A stretch of DNA of 64,000 nucleotides, from contig CACEBX010000003.1 of assembly GCA_902557845.1 (NCBI GenBank), forward strand, positions 1 through 64,000, given 5' to 3'. The notes under the pieces are model-generated. The model saw nothing but the letters and a program-made list of their open reading frames with translations, searched no databases and was not told where the DNA came from. The position numbers and the translations under genes were made by a program. The stretch is from Rhodospirillaceae bacterium (lineage in GTDB: Bacteria; Pseudomonadota; Alphaproteobacteria; TMED109). Positions 43,292 through 52,925 of the stretch are shown piece after piece (positions within the stretch are counted from its first letter, which is position 1; each line of letters starts with the position of its first letter).

Positions 43292-44165
43292 AATATCATT
43301 TATTGGTTTGGGTAATATGGGATCCCCAATGGCATCTAACTTATTAAAACACAAATATGATTTAAAAGTATTTGATATAAATAAAAATAATTATAAACCT
43401 TTTAAAAAAACTAACGCAATTATAGTAGAAAAAAAACAAGAATTGAGTGGGGATAAAAGAATATTTATTAGCATGCTCCCTGATGGAGAGTCCTTAAAAA
43501 AGTTAGTGCTCGGAAAAAATGGCCTTTTAAATAATCTTAAAAAAAACTCAATTTTTATAGATTGTTCATCTGTAGATTATAATACTACAATTATTATATC
43601 TGAAAAAATGAAAAAAAAAGGAGTACATTTTTTAGACTCACCTGTCTCAGGTGGAATTTCCGGAGCAAAAAATGCTACTCTTACAATAATGGTCGGAGGT
43701 AATAAGAAAGCATTTGATAAATCTAAGATTCTATTAAACACTTTAGGAAAAAATGTAATTTATGTTGGTAAGAGCGGAACAGGTCAAATAGTAAAAGCCT
43801 GTAATAATATGATGCTGGGAATCAATATGTTAGGAGTATGTGAAGCATTTTTGCTAGCAAAGAAATATAAAATAGATTTAAAAAAATTCTATGATATTAC
43901 ATCAAAGTCTAGTGGGTCATCATGGGCAATGAATACTCATTTACCTATTGAAGGAATTGTAAAAAATTCTGCTGCAAATAATAACTTCAAGCCAGGCTAT
44001 GCTGCTAAACTTATTTTAAAAGATTTACAAATCGCACAAGACATGGCAAAACATGTAAATATTAAAACCTTGTTGGGTTTAAATGCTCTAAAATTATATA
44101 AAAAATTTTGTAATCTAGATAAAAATAATCTTGATTACTCAGCTATTATAAAAATTTTGTCTTAA
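43284..44165 (+). CDS. mmsB: 3-hydroxyisobutyrate dehydrogenase
   Basis: About 293 aa from ATG 43284 (MNKISFIGLGNMGSPMASNLL); an upstream ATG at 43263 would add seven residues but ATG 43284 gives the usual Rossmann start. GLGNMG is the NAD loop, DSPVSGGISGAKNATLTIMVGG the substrate loop and GTGQIVKACNNMMLG the catalytic Lys motif. Oxidises 3-hydroxyisobutyrate to methylmalonate semialdehyde. Last gene of the valine cluster; mmsA is not adjacent. Confidence 0.93.
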   Translation: MNKISFIGLGNMGSPMASNLLKHKYDLKVFDINKNNYKPFKKTNAIIVEKKQELSGDKRIFISMLPDGESLKKLVLGKNGLLNNLKKNSIFIDCSSVDYNTTIIISEKMKKKGVHFLDSPVSGGISGAKNATLTIMVGGNKKAFDKSKILLNTLGKNVIYVGKSGTGQIVKACNNMMLGINMLGVCEAFLLAKKYKIDLKKFYDITSKSSGSSWAMNTHLPIEGIVKNSAANNNFKPGYAAKLILKDLQIAQDMAKHVNIKTLLGLNALKLYKKFCNLDKNNLDYSAIIKILS

Positions 44166-44176
44166 ATATAATAATA

Positions 44177-45382
44177 TTATTTAAATGCTTGTATTCCAGT
44201 TTGACTTCTTCCTAGAATTAATGCGTGAATGTCATGAGTCCCTTCATAAGTATTTACAGCCTCTAAATTCAGCATATGTCTAATTACATGATACTCATCT
44301 GATATTCCATTACCACCATGCATATCTCTAGCACTTCTTGCTATTTCTAATGCTTTTCCAACATTGTTTCTTTTTAAAATAGATATCATTTCATTCGTTG
44401 CTTTTCCTTCATCCTTAAGTCTTCCTACTCTCAAAGAAGCTTGTAAACCAATTGCAATTTCAGATTGCATATCAGCTAATTTTTTCTGGATTAATTGATT
44501 AGACGCAAGAGGCTTTCCAAATTGTTTCCTATCCATTACATAGTCTAGTGTTTTTAGCCAACAAAACTCTGCTGCACCAAGTGCTCCCCAGGAAATACCG
44601 AATCTTGCTGAGGTCAAACAAGTCATAGGAGCTATCAATCCTTTTGCCTTAGGTAATAAATTCTCTTCAGGAACGAAAGTATTATCTAACATTATCATAC
44701 CTGTAGGTGAGGCACGTAGTGCAAACTTTCCTTCTATTTTGGGTGTGTAAATATTTTTACTTTCTTTTTTTTCTAATATAAACCCTCTAATTATATTATT
44801 TTCGTCCTTAGCCCAAATTAAAAACAAATCTGCAATAGGGCTATTAGATATCCAGTTTTTAGAGCCATTAAGAACAAATCCACCCTTCACTTTTTTTGCA
44901 TTAGTTTGCATTGAGGATGGATCAGATCCATGGTCAGGCTCAGTTAATCCAAAACAACCTATAATATTTCCTTTAGCTAATTGGGGCAACCATTTTTGTT
45001 TTTGATTTTCATTTCCATAGTCAAAAATCGGTTGCATTACTAAACTAGACTGAACGCTTAAACTAGATCTATACGAAGAGTCAATTGCTTCAATCTCTTT
45101 AGCTATTAACCCATAAGCAACAGAAGAAACACCGGCACAACCATAGCCATTAATCTGTGCACCTAATAAACCAATTGCACCAAGTTTTTTAAATAAACTC
45201 TTATCAAATTTCTCATATCTATTTTGATGAACAATTTTGGTTAGTAATTCTTTTTTTGCAAATTCATGGCTTAAATCTTTAATTTGAATTTCTTCATTCG
45301 TAAGCTGATCAGTTAAACGAAAAGGATCTTTGTAATCAAAATCAACTGCTGTCTTTTTTATTATTTTTTTTCTATTTAACAT
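44177..45382 (-). CDS. gcdH: Glutaryl-CoA dehydrogenase
   Basis: 401 aa. [19 protein letters not shown] (FAD loop), [43 protein letters not shown] and [19 protein letters not shown] (catalytic Glu) match GCDH. It oxidises and decarboxylates glutaryl-CoA to crotonyl-CoA in lysine and tryptophan breakdown. It overlaps the upstream exported gene by 11 bp on the same strand, which is unusual for an unrelated gene. Confidence 0.92.
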   Translation of the reverse strand: MLNRKKIIKKTAVDFDYKDPFRLTDQLTNEEIQIKDLSHEFAKKELLTKIVHQNRYEKFDKSLFKKLGAIGLLGAQINGYGCAGVSSVAYGLIAKEIEAIDSSYRSSLSVQSSLVMQPIFDYGNENQKQKWLPQLAKGNIIGCFGLTEPDHGSDPSSMQTNAKKVKGGFVLNGSKNWISNSPIADLFLIWAKDENNIIRGFILEKKESKNIYTPKIEGKFALRASPTGMIMLDNTFVPEENLLPKAKGLIAPMTCLTSARFGISWGALGAAEFCWLKTLDYVMDRKQFGKPLASNQLIQKKLADMQSEIAIGLQASLRVGRLKDEGKATNEMISILKRNNVGKALEIARSARDMHGGNGISDEYHVIRHMLNLEAVNTYEGTHDIHALILGRSQTGIQAFK

Positions 45383-46010
45383 TGCTTTTTATATTAAAGG
45401 TTTCTGCTATTGTTAGTAACTCTATCATCCTAGCATAGTTTAAGGTCATTATTTTAGTAAAATACCAAAAATTTTTCTTATATTGTAACCTAATTATTAA
45501 ATAATTATTAAAAAAACCAAATGGTATTGTACAATTTAATTCATAAAACTTTCCAGAAGCATTGTAAAGCATGTCTACTTTTTTACAAAATACTAATGGG
45601 TTTATTGCAAGTTGATCTAAAGTATCATTAATATATATAGGAAGATGCTTAAATTGGTCAAATATTGGATCCGATAATGGGCTATCTTTGCTTCTCAAAA
45701 GCCTCTCTGTTTCAGCAATATCTCCTAATTCATCATACATTTTATCCTTGAGCCACTTTGATGGATAGTTTATTGATGATTTAACTAAACTTAATTCTAA
45801 TACTGTATATTTTGAAAAAGAGTCTTTTATTGGTGATACTCTACTAATACCTTTCAAATTTGTTTCATGAGAGTAAATTAAGGGACTTTCAATAAAATGA
45901 TCAGGTATATCAAAAGTTTGAGAAAAAGCTTTATTCTCAAATACTAGATAAACTAAAAGATACAAAAATAAAAACTTAAGTTTATTTTTTGAATTGGACC
46001 ATTTTTCCAT
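45372..46010 (-). CDS. Putative exported protein of unknown function, 212 aa
   Basis: Signal-like start ([24 protein letters not shown], cleaved after about residue 30). The mature part carries two cysteines ([11 protein letters not shown] and ELNCTIPFG) and beta-strand-like text, plus [17 protein letters not shown] near the end. No family is recognised. It overlaps the dihydroorotase gene by 29 bp upstream and gcdH by 11 bp downstream; both overlaps suggest strong coupling. The start could be an internal ATG or GTG, as the first codons overlap pyrC. Confidence 0.55.
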   Translation of the reverse strand: MEKWSNSKNKLKFLFLYLLVYLVFENKAFSQTFDIPDHFIESPLIYSHETNLKGISRVSPIKDSFSKYTVLELSLVKSSINYPSKWLKDKMYDELGDIAETERLLRSKDSPLSDPIFDQFKHLPIYINDTLDQLAINPLVFCKKVDMLYNASGKFYELNCTIPFGFFNNYLIIRLQYKKNFWYFTKIMTLNYARMIELLTIAETFNIKSNVK

Positions 46011-47307
46011 CGGGTTTTCCTATGATTTTTTTATCTATCATTTTAATTTTTCCATTTACTAATGTTGCATAAATATAACCTTTAACTTTAAGTCCATCAA
46101 AAGGAGTCCATCCAGATTTATAAGCCATATCTTGGTTTTTTATAATATAATTTTTTTTAAGGTCTACAATAGTTATGTCTGCATCATACCCTTTTTTTAT
46201 CTGTCCTTTATTCTTAATTTTATAAATTTTAGCCGGATTAAACGACAATAATTCTATAACTTTTTCTAAACTTATTTTTTTCTTATTTACATGGTGTAAC
46301 ATCAAATATAGCGTAGTTTGAACACCTGGCAGCCCAGAAGGAGAATTTGGCCATTTCATTTTTTTTTCTTTTAATGTATGTGGAGCATGATCAGAACCTA
46401 TTACATTTATAGTATTATCATAAATTCCTTTCCATAGCCCATTTCTGTGATTACTGTTTCTTATTGGAGGATTCATTTGAGCTTTTGTTCCAAGTTTTTT
46501 ATAACAGTTAGGTGAGAATAGTGTCAGGTGTTGTGGTGTAACTTCTGCTGTAATATTTTTTTTTGTATTTTTTAAAAGCTCAATTTCATCTTTTGTAGAT
46601 ATATGAAGTATATGTGCTTTAGTATTATATTTATTTGCGTATTTTAAAATTCTTTTTGTAGATAGGATTGCTGACTCTTTATCTCTCCATATTTCGTGTT
46701 GACTAACTCCTTTTTTAGTATCAATCAACTTGAACCTTTTTTTTAATCTAGTCTCATCTTCAGAATGCAATGCTACACGGCGTTTGCAAGTTTTTAGTGC
46801 TTTAGCTAAATCTTTTTCATCTGACAATAATAATGTACCCGTTGATGAACCCATAAAAATTTTTATTCCTGAACAACCTTTAAGGTTCTCTAATTGTGAA
46901 AGTTTATTAAGGTTGTCTTTGCAAGCACCAATAAAAAAAGAGTAATTGACCCAGCTAGAGCTTTTTGCAATTTTTAATTTTTTTTCAAGTTCTATCTTAC
47001 TTATTGTTGCAGGAGAAGTATTAGGCATTTCAAATATTGTTGTAACCCCTCCAAGTAGAGCTGAATTAGTTCCTGAATATATATCTTCCTTATGAGATAA
47101 ACCTGGTTCTCTAAAATGTACTTGTGTATCTATAATACCTGGCAGAATATGTTTTTCTTTGCAGTCTATAAATTTCATACATTCTTTTTCATTAACTTTT
47201 CCAATCTTAATAATCTTATTATTTTTAATTCCAATAGATGCTCTTTTTTTACCATCTTTAGAACAAATAGTTCCATTAAGGAGGCCTATGTTGTATTTTT
47301 TTTTCAT
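45982..47307 (-). CDS. pyrC: Dihydroorotase (class I amidohydrolase)
   Basis: 441 aa. GIIDTQVHFREPGLSHKEDI (first metal pair H-x-R; family usually D-x-H-x-H, here VHFREPG), HSEDETRLKKR, HILHISTKDEI, and GSDHAPHTLKEK (catalytic Asp) with MNPPIR and GLPGVQTTL. It closes N-carbamoyl-aspartate to dihydroorotate in pyrimidine synthesis. DHOase-like residues such as the R of HFR and the N of MNPPIR are present, favouring true dihydroorotase over hydantoinase. Starts at ATG 47307. Confidence 0.9.
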   Translation of the reverse strand: MKKKYNIGLLNGTICSKDGKKRASIGIKNNKIIKIGKVNEKECMKFIDCKEKHILPGIIDTQVHFREPGLSHKEDIYSGTNSALLGGVTTIFEMPNTSPATISKIELEKKLKIAKSSSWVNYSFFIGACKDNLNKLSQLENLKGCSGIKIFMGSSTGTLLLSDEKDLAKALKTCKRRVALHSEDETRLKKRFKLIDTKKGVSQHEIWRDKESAILSTKRILKYANKYNTKAHILHISTKDEIELLKNTKKNITAEVTPQHLTLFSPNCYKKLGTKAQMNPPIRNSNHRNGLWKGIYDNTINVIGSDHAPHTLKEKKMKWPNSPSGLPGVQTTLYLMLHHVNKKKISLEKVIELLSFNPAKIYKIKNKGQIKKGYDADITIVDLKKNYIIKNQDMAYKSGWTPFDGLKVKGYIYATLVNGKIKMIDKKIIGKPDGKMVQFKK

Positions 47308-47373
47308 ATAGTTATATTAATGTTAAAATAAATGTAAACTATCATTATAAAATTATCATTATAAATAAATATT

Positions 47374-47757
47374 TTGAATAAAAATAAAGAATATATCCTT
47401 ACTAAAACCGTAGCAATGCCTGCAGATACTAATACTAATGGAGATATATTTGGTGGCTGGTTGCTTAGTCAAATGGATGTAGCAGGTGGTATTTTAGCGA
47501 GCAAAATAGCTGAAGGAAGAGTAGCTACTGTGGCAATAGAAGGAATGAAGTTTTTATTGCCAGTTAAAGTTGGTGATACTGTAACTTGTTATGGAAAACT
47601 AAAAAAAGTAGGAAAGACTTCTATTTCAATTCTATTAAGGGTTACCACTGAAAGCTGGAAAAATAGTGACCTAAAGGAAGTTACAAATGGAAAGTTTATA
47701 TATGTGGCAATTGACTCAGTTGGAAAACCAAGACAATTGCCTAGCGTAAATATATAA
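47374..47757 (+). CDS. yciA: Acyl-CoA thioesterase, YciA type (hotdog fold)
   Basis: 127 aa. AMPADTNTNGDIFGGWLLSQMDVAGGILASK is the hotdog helix with the Asn/Asp of the active site, followed by VATVAIEGMKFLLPVKVGDTVTCYG. YciA hydrolyses a wide range of acyl-CoAs and may manage CoA levels. It uses TTG as start (no ATG upstream). Stops 1 bp from the convergent glnA stop. Confidence 0.9.
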   Translation: MNKNKEYILTKTVAMPADTNTNGDIFGGWLLSQMDVAGGILASKIAEGRVATVAIEGMKFLLPVKVGDTVTCYGKLKKVGKTSISILLRVTTESWKNSDLKEVTNGKFIYVAIDSVGKPRQLPSVNI

Positions 47758-47758
47758 A

Positions 47759-49162
47759 CTAAACGCTGTAATACATATCAAACTCTACTGGATGTGTAGA
47801 GTTATTTAATCTACTGACTTCCTCTCTCTTGAGTTCAATATAACCTTCAATCTGATCATCTGTAAAAACACCACCTTCAGTTAGAAAAGCTTTATCTTTT
47901 TGAAGAGAGTCTAGCGCATTTTCTAATGAAGTAGCCACTGTATTAAGGTTTTTAAGTTGTTTTTCTGAAGCTTCATATAAATCAAAATCAATCGCATCTC
48001 CTGGATTAATTTTATTTTGTATTCCATCTAGTCCTGCCATTAACATTGCTGAAAAGGCTAAATAAGGGTTAGAGGCAGCATCCGGAAACCTCACCTCAAG
48101 TCTCTTTGCTTTATCTCCTTCTGCATATGGTATTCTAATTGATGCAGATCTATTTCTTGCTGAATATGCTAAAATGGTAGGGGCTTCGAAACCAGGAACC
48201 AATCTTTTATAACTATTAGTGGTAGAATTTGTAAAAGCATTGATTGCTTTTGCATGCTTTATAATGCCCCCTATGTAATAAAGACAATCTTGCGACAACC
48301 CACTATATTCACTCCCTGCAAATAAAGGAGAATCACCTTTCCAAAGAGATTGATGACAATGCATTCCAGATCCATTGTCATTTATAACTGGCTTTGGCAT
48401 AAAAGTAGCTGTTTTTCCATATGAGTGGGCAACCATATGTACCACATATTTATATTTTTGCAAATCATCAGCACATGAAAGTAGCTCATCAAATTTTCCT
48501 CCAAGTTCATTTTGTGAAGGAGCAACTTCATGATGATGTTTTTCCATAGTAAGACCCATTTCCATCATAGTACCTACCATTTCTGCTCTCATGTCTGTCA
48601 TAGAGTCTACAGGAGGAACCGGAAAGTAACCACCTTTCATAGATGGTCTGTGTCCTATATTACCACCATCAAAGGAGTTTCCTGAATTGTAAGGACCTTC
48701 ATCAGAGTCAAGCTGATAAAATGTATCATTCATTGATACGTTCCATTTAACATCATCAAATACAAAGAACTCAGCCTCAGGTCCAAAATAGGCAGTATCT
48801 GCTATACCAGTTTTTTTTAAATATTCTGTTGCTCTTACTGCTGTTGACCTAGGACATCTAGAATACATTTCTCCGGTAGATGGTTCCACTACGTTGCAAA
48901 AAATAATAAGTTGAGGCTGGGCTGTAAATGGATCTAGTACTGCAGTATTAAGGTCTGGTTTTAATATCATATCAGATTCATTGATAGACTTCCAACCAGA
49001 TATAGATGAGCCATCAAACATAATTCCATTATTTAATAAGTCTTCATCAACACTTTCAACGGTTTGGGCAGTATGTTGCCACTTACCTTTGGGATCTGTA
49101 AATCTAAAGTCTACAAACTTCACCTCGTTTTCTTTAATCATTTTAAAAATTTTGTCAGTCAT
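47759..49162 (-). CDS. glnA: Glutamine synthetase, type I
   Basis: 467 aa. FDGSSISGWKSINESDM, GPEAEFFVFDD, KHHHEVAPSQNELGGKF (metal Glu/His), MPKPVINDNGSGMHCHQSLW and RIPYAEGDKAKRLEVRFPDAASNPYLAFSAMLMAG are the GS signatures. FDLYEASE near residue 397 carries the Tyr for adenylylation. It fixes ammonia. A leader of about 190 nt with a glutamine-riboswitch-like RNA (49252-49306) separates it from glnB. AGGAG ribosome site before the ATG. Confidence 0.97.
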   Translation of the reverse strand: MTDKIFKMIKENEVKFVDFRFTDPKGKWQHTAQTVESVDEDLLNNGIMFDGSSISGWKSINESDMILKPDLNTAVLDPFTAQPQLIIFCNVVEPSTGEMYSRCPRSTAVRATEYLKKTGIADTAYFGPEAEFFVFDDVKWNVSMNDTFYQLDSDEGPYNSGNSFDGGNIGHRPSMKGGYFPVPPVDSMTDMRAEMVGTMMEMGLTMEKHHHEVAPSQNELGGKFDELLSCADDLQKYKYVVHMVAHSYGKTATFMPKPVINDNGSGMHCHQSLWKGDSPLFAGSEYSGLSQDCLYYIGGIIKHAKAINAFTNSTTNSYKRLVPGFEAPTILAYSARNRSASIRIPYAEGDKAKRLEVRFPDAASNPYLAFSAMLMAGLDGIQNKINPGDAIDFDLYEASEKQLKNLNTVATSLENALDSLQKDKAFLTEGGVFTDDQIEGYIELKREEVSRLNNSTHPVEFDMYYSV

Positions 49163-49251
49163 TACTACTCCTAATTATCTATTTTAAAAAAGAGCTTATT
49201 GATTACTACGGTATAGATCTATATAAATTGAAAAGTATAATTATCATAATT

Positions 49252-49306
49252 ACCGCGTTCCTTCAGCATAAGCTTACTTCCGATCTACAAAATGCAGATT
49301 GAACGT
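49252..49306 (-). promoter_or_regulatory. Glutamine riboswitch (glnA RNA motif) in glnA leader
   Basis: On the minus strand, CGTTC (from 49305) pairs with GAACG (to 49256) to close a three-way junction. ATCTGC/GTAGAT forms stem two and AGC/GCT stem three. The joining bases read GATCGGAAGTA and GAAGGAACGC, the conserved core of the glnA-type glutamine aptamer known from cyanobacteria and marine sequences. It lies about 90 nt before the glnA ATG, so it would sense glutamine and adjust glnA. No computed fold is available, so the call rests on motif and stem matching. Confidence 0.85.
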
Positions 49307-49353
49307 TTAATAATAGTATTACGTTTAAATCTGATGTCAACAACAATAGTAAA

Positions 49354-49710
<357 letters not shown>

Positions 49711-49767
49711 TCAACAACTATTATAGTATTATAACTATATAAAAAGTAACAGTAAAAAATTATTTAT

Positions 49768-49845
49768 GGCGACTGTAGCTCAGTTGGTTAGAGCGCTGGT
49801 TTGTGGTACCGGAGGCCGTGGGTTCGATCCCCATCAGTCGCCCCA
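49768..49845 (+). tRNA. tRNA-His (GTG)
   Basis: Cloverleaf with D stem GCTC/GAGC, anticodon loop TTGTGGT (GTG reads CAY), T stem GTGGG...CCCAT, acceptor GCGACTG/CAGTCGC. A G at position -1 (49768) pairs with C73 as needed by histidyl-tRNA synthetase, and CCA is encoded. Confidence 0.97.
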
Positions 49846-49856
49846 TATGTAGACAT

Positions 49857-51719
49857 TTATTTTATGCTTTCTAAAATTAGATCGTTTAATTTATCACAAA
49901 ACATTTTACTATCATCAAGAGGTATGCCTTCCAGAAGCTTTGCTTGATCCAACAATAAATTTGAAATAGTTACTACTTTTGATAAATTCTTTTTATCAGT
50001 GGTATCAATTTTATTTAAATACTTAATTAAATTGTGTTCAGGATTAATTTCCAAAATTTTAGCGCTAATTTCATTTAAATGTTTATGCTTTTTGAGGATA
50101 TTTTCTAAATGTATATCCATGGAACTGTCATCTGCTACGAAACAAACAGGACTATTAGTTAATCTACTAGAAACTTTTACATCTTTAACTTTTTTGCCAT
50201 AGAAGCTTTTTAGATAAGCAATTAATTTTTCAAAATTTTTATAATTATTCTTTTTGTTATCTTTATTAGAAGATGACTGTTTAATATCGATATCGCCTTT
50301 TGTAACTGACTTAAATTTAAAATTATTAAAATTATCTATATTGGGTAACCAAAATTCATCAATAGAATCAGTGAAAAATAAAACTTCTACATTATTTTTT
50401 ATGAAATTTTCCATTTGCGGACTTTTCATCAAGTTTTCTTTATTTTCTCCACTTATATAATAAATTTCTTTTTGGCTTTCAGGCATTCTTTCAACGTATT
50501 CATTTAATGTAGTCCAACTTTTTTGACTACTACTATGAAACATTGATAATTTTAAAATACTTTCTTTATTAGTAAAATCTTCATGAATTCCCTCTTTAAG
50601 AGTAGATCCAAAATTTTCCCAAAACTTTCCATATTCTTCTTTATTTTTTTTAGACTCTTTTTCTAGTTCTAATAATACTTTTTTAACTATGTTATTTTTA
50701 ATTTTTGATAATACAGGATCGTTTTGTAACATTTCACGACTTATGTTCAAGGAAATGTCTTCTGAGTCAATTATTCCTACTAAAAACCTCAAATATTTAG
50801 GTACTAAACTTTCACAGTTGTCGGTTATAAAAACTTTTTTTACATATAGTTTTATATTAATCTTTTTATCAGCATGCAATAAATCAAAGGGTTTCTCTGA
50901 AGGAATAAATATCAAATTAGTGAAGTTAATAGTGCCTTCGTTTTTATTATGGAAAATTTTCCACGGTTTATCATAATTAAGGCCAGATTGTGTGTAGAAG
51001 TTTTCATAATCTTCCTTTTTTAGGTCATTTTTATTTTTAGTCCACAAGGCTAAGCTTTGGTTGATCTTTTCTTCTTTACCGCCTTTATCATCTTCATCTA
51101 ATAGAGACACAGGATAGTTTATGTGATCTGAGTATTTTTTAATTACATTAGAAAGCCTAATGCTTTCTAAAAACTCATCGGCATCATCCTTTAATTTCAA
51201 AGTTACTTTAGTCCCAATCTTATGAGAAGCATCCTCTTTTAAATTAAAGCCTCCTTTGCCATCTGAGGTCCATTTCCAACTTGTTTTGCTTCCTGCTTTT
51301 CTTGATAAAACTGATATTTTATCTGCAACCATAAATCCAGAGTAGAAGCCAACACCAAATTTTCCTATTTGATCTATATTTTTTTCTTTATTTGTTTCAA
51401 GCTTTTTTATAAATTCTTCAGTTCCTGATTTTGCGATTGTGCCAAGTGACTTTATTAACTCTTCTTTTTCCATTCCTATGCCATTATCAATAATATTTAT
51501 AGTTTTGGTTTTTTTACTAAAGGTTATTAAAACCTTGAGCTCTTCTGAGTTACTAATTTTTCTATTTTGCAAAGACTCATATCGAAGCTTATCACAGGCA
51601 TCTGAAGCATTGGATATGTATTCTCTTATAAATATTTCTTTTTCACTGTACAGAGAATTGGCAACAATATTTAATATTTTACCAACTTCCGCTTGAAATT
51701 CAAAATTTTCTGTGCTCAT
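49857..51719 (-). CDS. htpG: Chaperone HtpG (Hsp90)
   Basis: 620 aa from ATG 51719 (MSTENFEFQAEVGKILNIVANSLYSEKEIFIREYISNASDACDKLRYE, residues 1-48). The ATP lid and motifs IIDNGIGMEKEELI, IGKFGVGFYSGFMVADKI and GTKVTLKL are typical GHKL features; SREMLQNDPVLSKIKN and the C-terminal dimer domain follow. It refolds client proteins. The frame could extend upstream to 51782 but that part (MILCLDKLF) is unrelated to Hsp90. Convergent with tRNA-His. Confidence 0.96.
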   Translation of the reverse strand: MSTENFEFQAEVGKILNIVANSLYSEKEIFIREYISNASDACDKLRYESLQNRKISNSEELKVLITFSKKTKTINIIDNGIGMEKEELIKSLGTIAKSGTEEFIKKLETNKEKNIDQIGKFGVGFYSGFMVADKISVLSRKAGSKTSWKWTSDGKGGFNLKEDASHKIGTKVTLKLKDDADEFLESIRLSNVIKKYSDHINYPVSLLDEDDKGGKEEKINQSLALWTKNKNDLKKEDYENFYTQSGLNYDKPWKIFHNKNEGTINFTNLIFIPSEKPFDLLHADKKINIKLYVKKVFITDNCESLVPKYLRFLVGIIDSEDISLNISREMLQNDPVLSKIKNNIVKKVLLELEKESKKNKEEYGKFWENFGSTLKEGIHEDFTNKESILKLSMFHSSSQKSWTTLNEYVERMPESQKEIYYISGENKENLMKSPQMENFIKNNVEVLFFTDSIDEFWLPNIDNFNNFKFKSVTKGDIDIKQSSSNKDNKKNNYKNFEKLIAYLKSFYGKKVKDVKVSSRLTNSPVCFVADDSSMDIHLENILKKHKHLNEISAKILEINPEHNLIKYLNKIDTTDKKNLSKVVTISNLLLDQAKLLEGIPLDDSKMFCDKLNDLILESIK

Positions 51720-51800
51720 AATATAATTCTCTTTTAAGTAAGATATGATTATTAAAAAAAGTTTATCAAGACATAAAATCATTTTTTTTTGGAGTATTAA

Positions 51801-52469
51801 ATGGAAATTATTAGAGCTATAAAAAGTAGAAAGAGTATTAGAGCTTTTACAAAAAAGAAAGTTTCAATATCTGTTATAAAAAAAATATTAGAAACAGCAT
51901 CGCTTTCTCCTAGTGGAAGTAATACACAGCCTTGGAATGTACATGTTTTATACGGAAATACTTTAAAACGCTTTACAAAGGAAATGGTACAAGAGTTTCT
52001 TAAAAATAGTACAAGCCTTAAACTAGAGAGGCTAAATTATATGGATACGTATAGAGCTCCATATTTAGAAAGAAGGCGAAAGGTTGGCTGGGATTTATAT
52101 AATTTATTAGGAATTAAAAAAGGTGATTTTCAAAAAACACTTGAGTTTCATTCTAGAAATTATAGGTTTTTTGATGCTCCAATAGGATTAATTTTTTCTA
52201 TTGAAAAAGACTTGGGGTGGATGAGCTGGTTAGATTATGGAATGTTTATTCAAAATATCTCGCTTTTATGTAGGAGTTTTGGTTTGCATAGTTGTCCACA
52301 AGCTGCTTGGGGTTTAGTATACAAAAAAGCTAATAAATTTTTAAAGTTAGATAAAAACTTTACAGTACATTGCGGTATGGCGATAGGTTATGAAGATGAA
52401 AAAAATAAAGTAAATAAACTGAAGACGGAAAGAGAAAGTGTTAAAAATTTTTGCAAGTTCTACAGCTAA
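51801..52469 (+). CDS. Nitroreductase-family flavoprotein
   Basis: 222 aa. IKSRKSIRAFTKKKVSISVIKKILETASLSPSGSNTQPWNVHVL holds the FMN-binding SRRSIRxF and SPSGxNxQPW motifs. SWLDYGMFIQNISLLCRSFGLHSCPQ and GMAIGYED are the second half. It probably reduces nitro- or quinone-like compounds with NAD(P)H, physiological substrate unknown. Converges with the Sel1-like gene, overlapping by 4 bp. Confidence 0.9.
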   Translation: MEIIRAIKSRKSIRAFTKKKVSISVIKKILETASLSPSGSNTQPWNVHVLYGNTLKRFTKEMVQEFLKNSTSLKLERLNYMDTYRAPYLERRRKVGWDLYNLLGIKKGDFQKTLEFHSRNYRFFDAPIGLIFSIEKDLGWMSWLDYGMFIQNISLLCRSFGLHSCPQAAWGLVYKKANKFLKLDKNFTVHCGMAIGYEDEKNKVNKLKTERESVKNFCKFYS

Positions 52470-52921
52470 TTATAAACAGGCTTAAAGTTTTTTATTAGTT
52501 TTTGGGCTTCACTTATTTCTTCCTCACTCATATCTTCTGAAATAAGTTTTACAAAGTGTTTTCCAATAGAAGTTTCAGATAAATAAAACCACTTATATGC
52601 TTCAATTAAACTAGCTTGTACACCATTTCCATGAACATATTGCTTGCCCAAATGTACTTGAGCAGTAGGATGGCCTCTGTTCGCAATTTTAAGATAAAGA
52701 TCAGCTGTTTCCTTCCAGTTTCCTCCCATTTGAAATCGTATTGCCTTGGCATAAGTTATTTCAGTATCCAATGCTATTTGATCATTAGATAAGTAAGGAC
52801 GCATAATATCATGATCATATTGAATATTTTTTCCATTCTTCTTAACTATTACAATTTCTCTAGCATCAAGATTTTGAAAAAAAATAGTAAAGAATATTAA
52901 AGTAGAAAATAGTTTTAGCAC
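52466..52921 (-). CDS. Exported Sel1-like repeat protein
   Basis: 151 aa with signal peptide MLKLFSTLIFFTIFFQNLDARE. YAKAIRFQMGGNWKETADLYLKIANRGHPTAQVHLGKQYVHGNGVQASLIEAYKWFYLS (residues 55-120, in part) is one to two Sel1 repeats with the usual A-x-x-x-L-G-x-x-Y-x-x-G-x-G-V pattern. It is a periplasmic protein-binding scaffold. Adjacent lipoprotein gene (4 bp) upstream is probably co-transcribed. Confidence 0.8.
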   Translation of the reverse strand: MLKLFSTLIFFTIFFQNLDAREIVIVKKNGKNIQYDHDIMRPYLSNDQIALDTEITYAKAIRFQMGGNWKETADLYLKIANRGHPTAQVHLGKQYVHGNGVQASLIEAYKWFYLSETSIGKHFVKLISEDMSEEEISEAQKLIKNFKPVYN

Positions 52922-52925
52922 AGAC

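Noticed and set aside
44165-44180. AT hairpin between mmsB and gcdH as terminator
   Set aside because: The dyad is short, with no GC pairs, and cannot be told from chance in this composition.
51720-51782. N-terminal extension of HtpG
   Set aside because: The extra 21 residues are unlike Hsp90 proteins, and ATG 51719 matches the family start.
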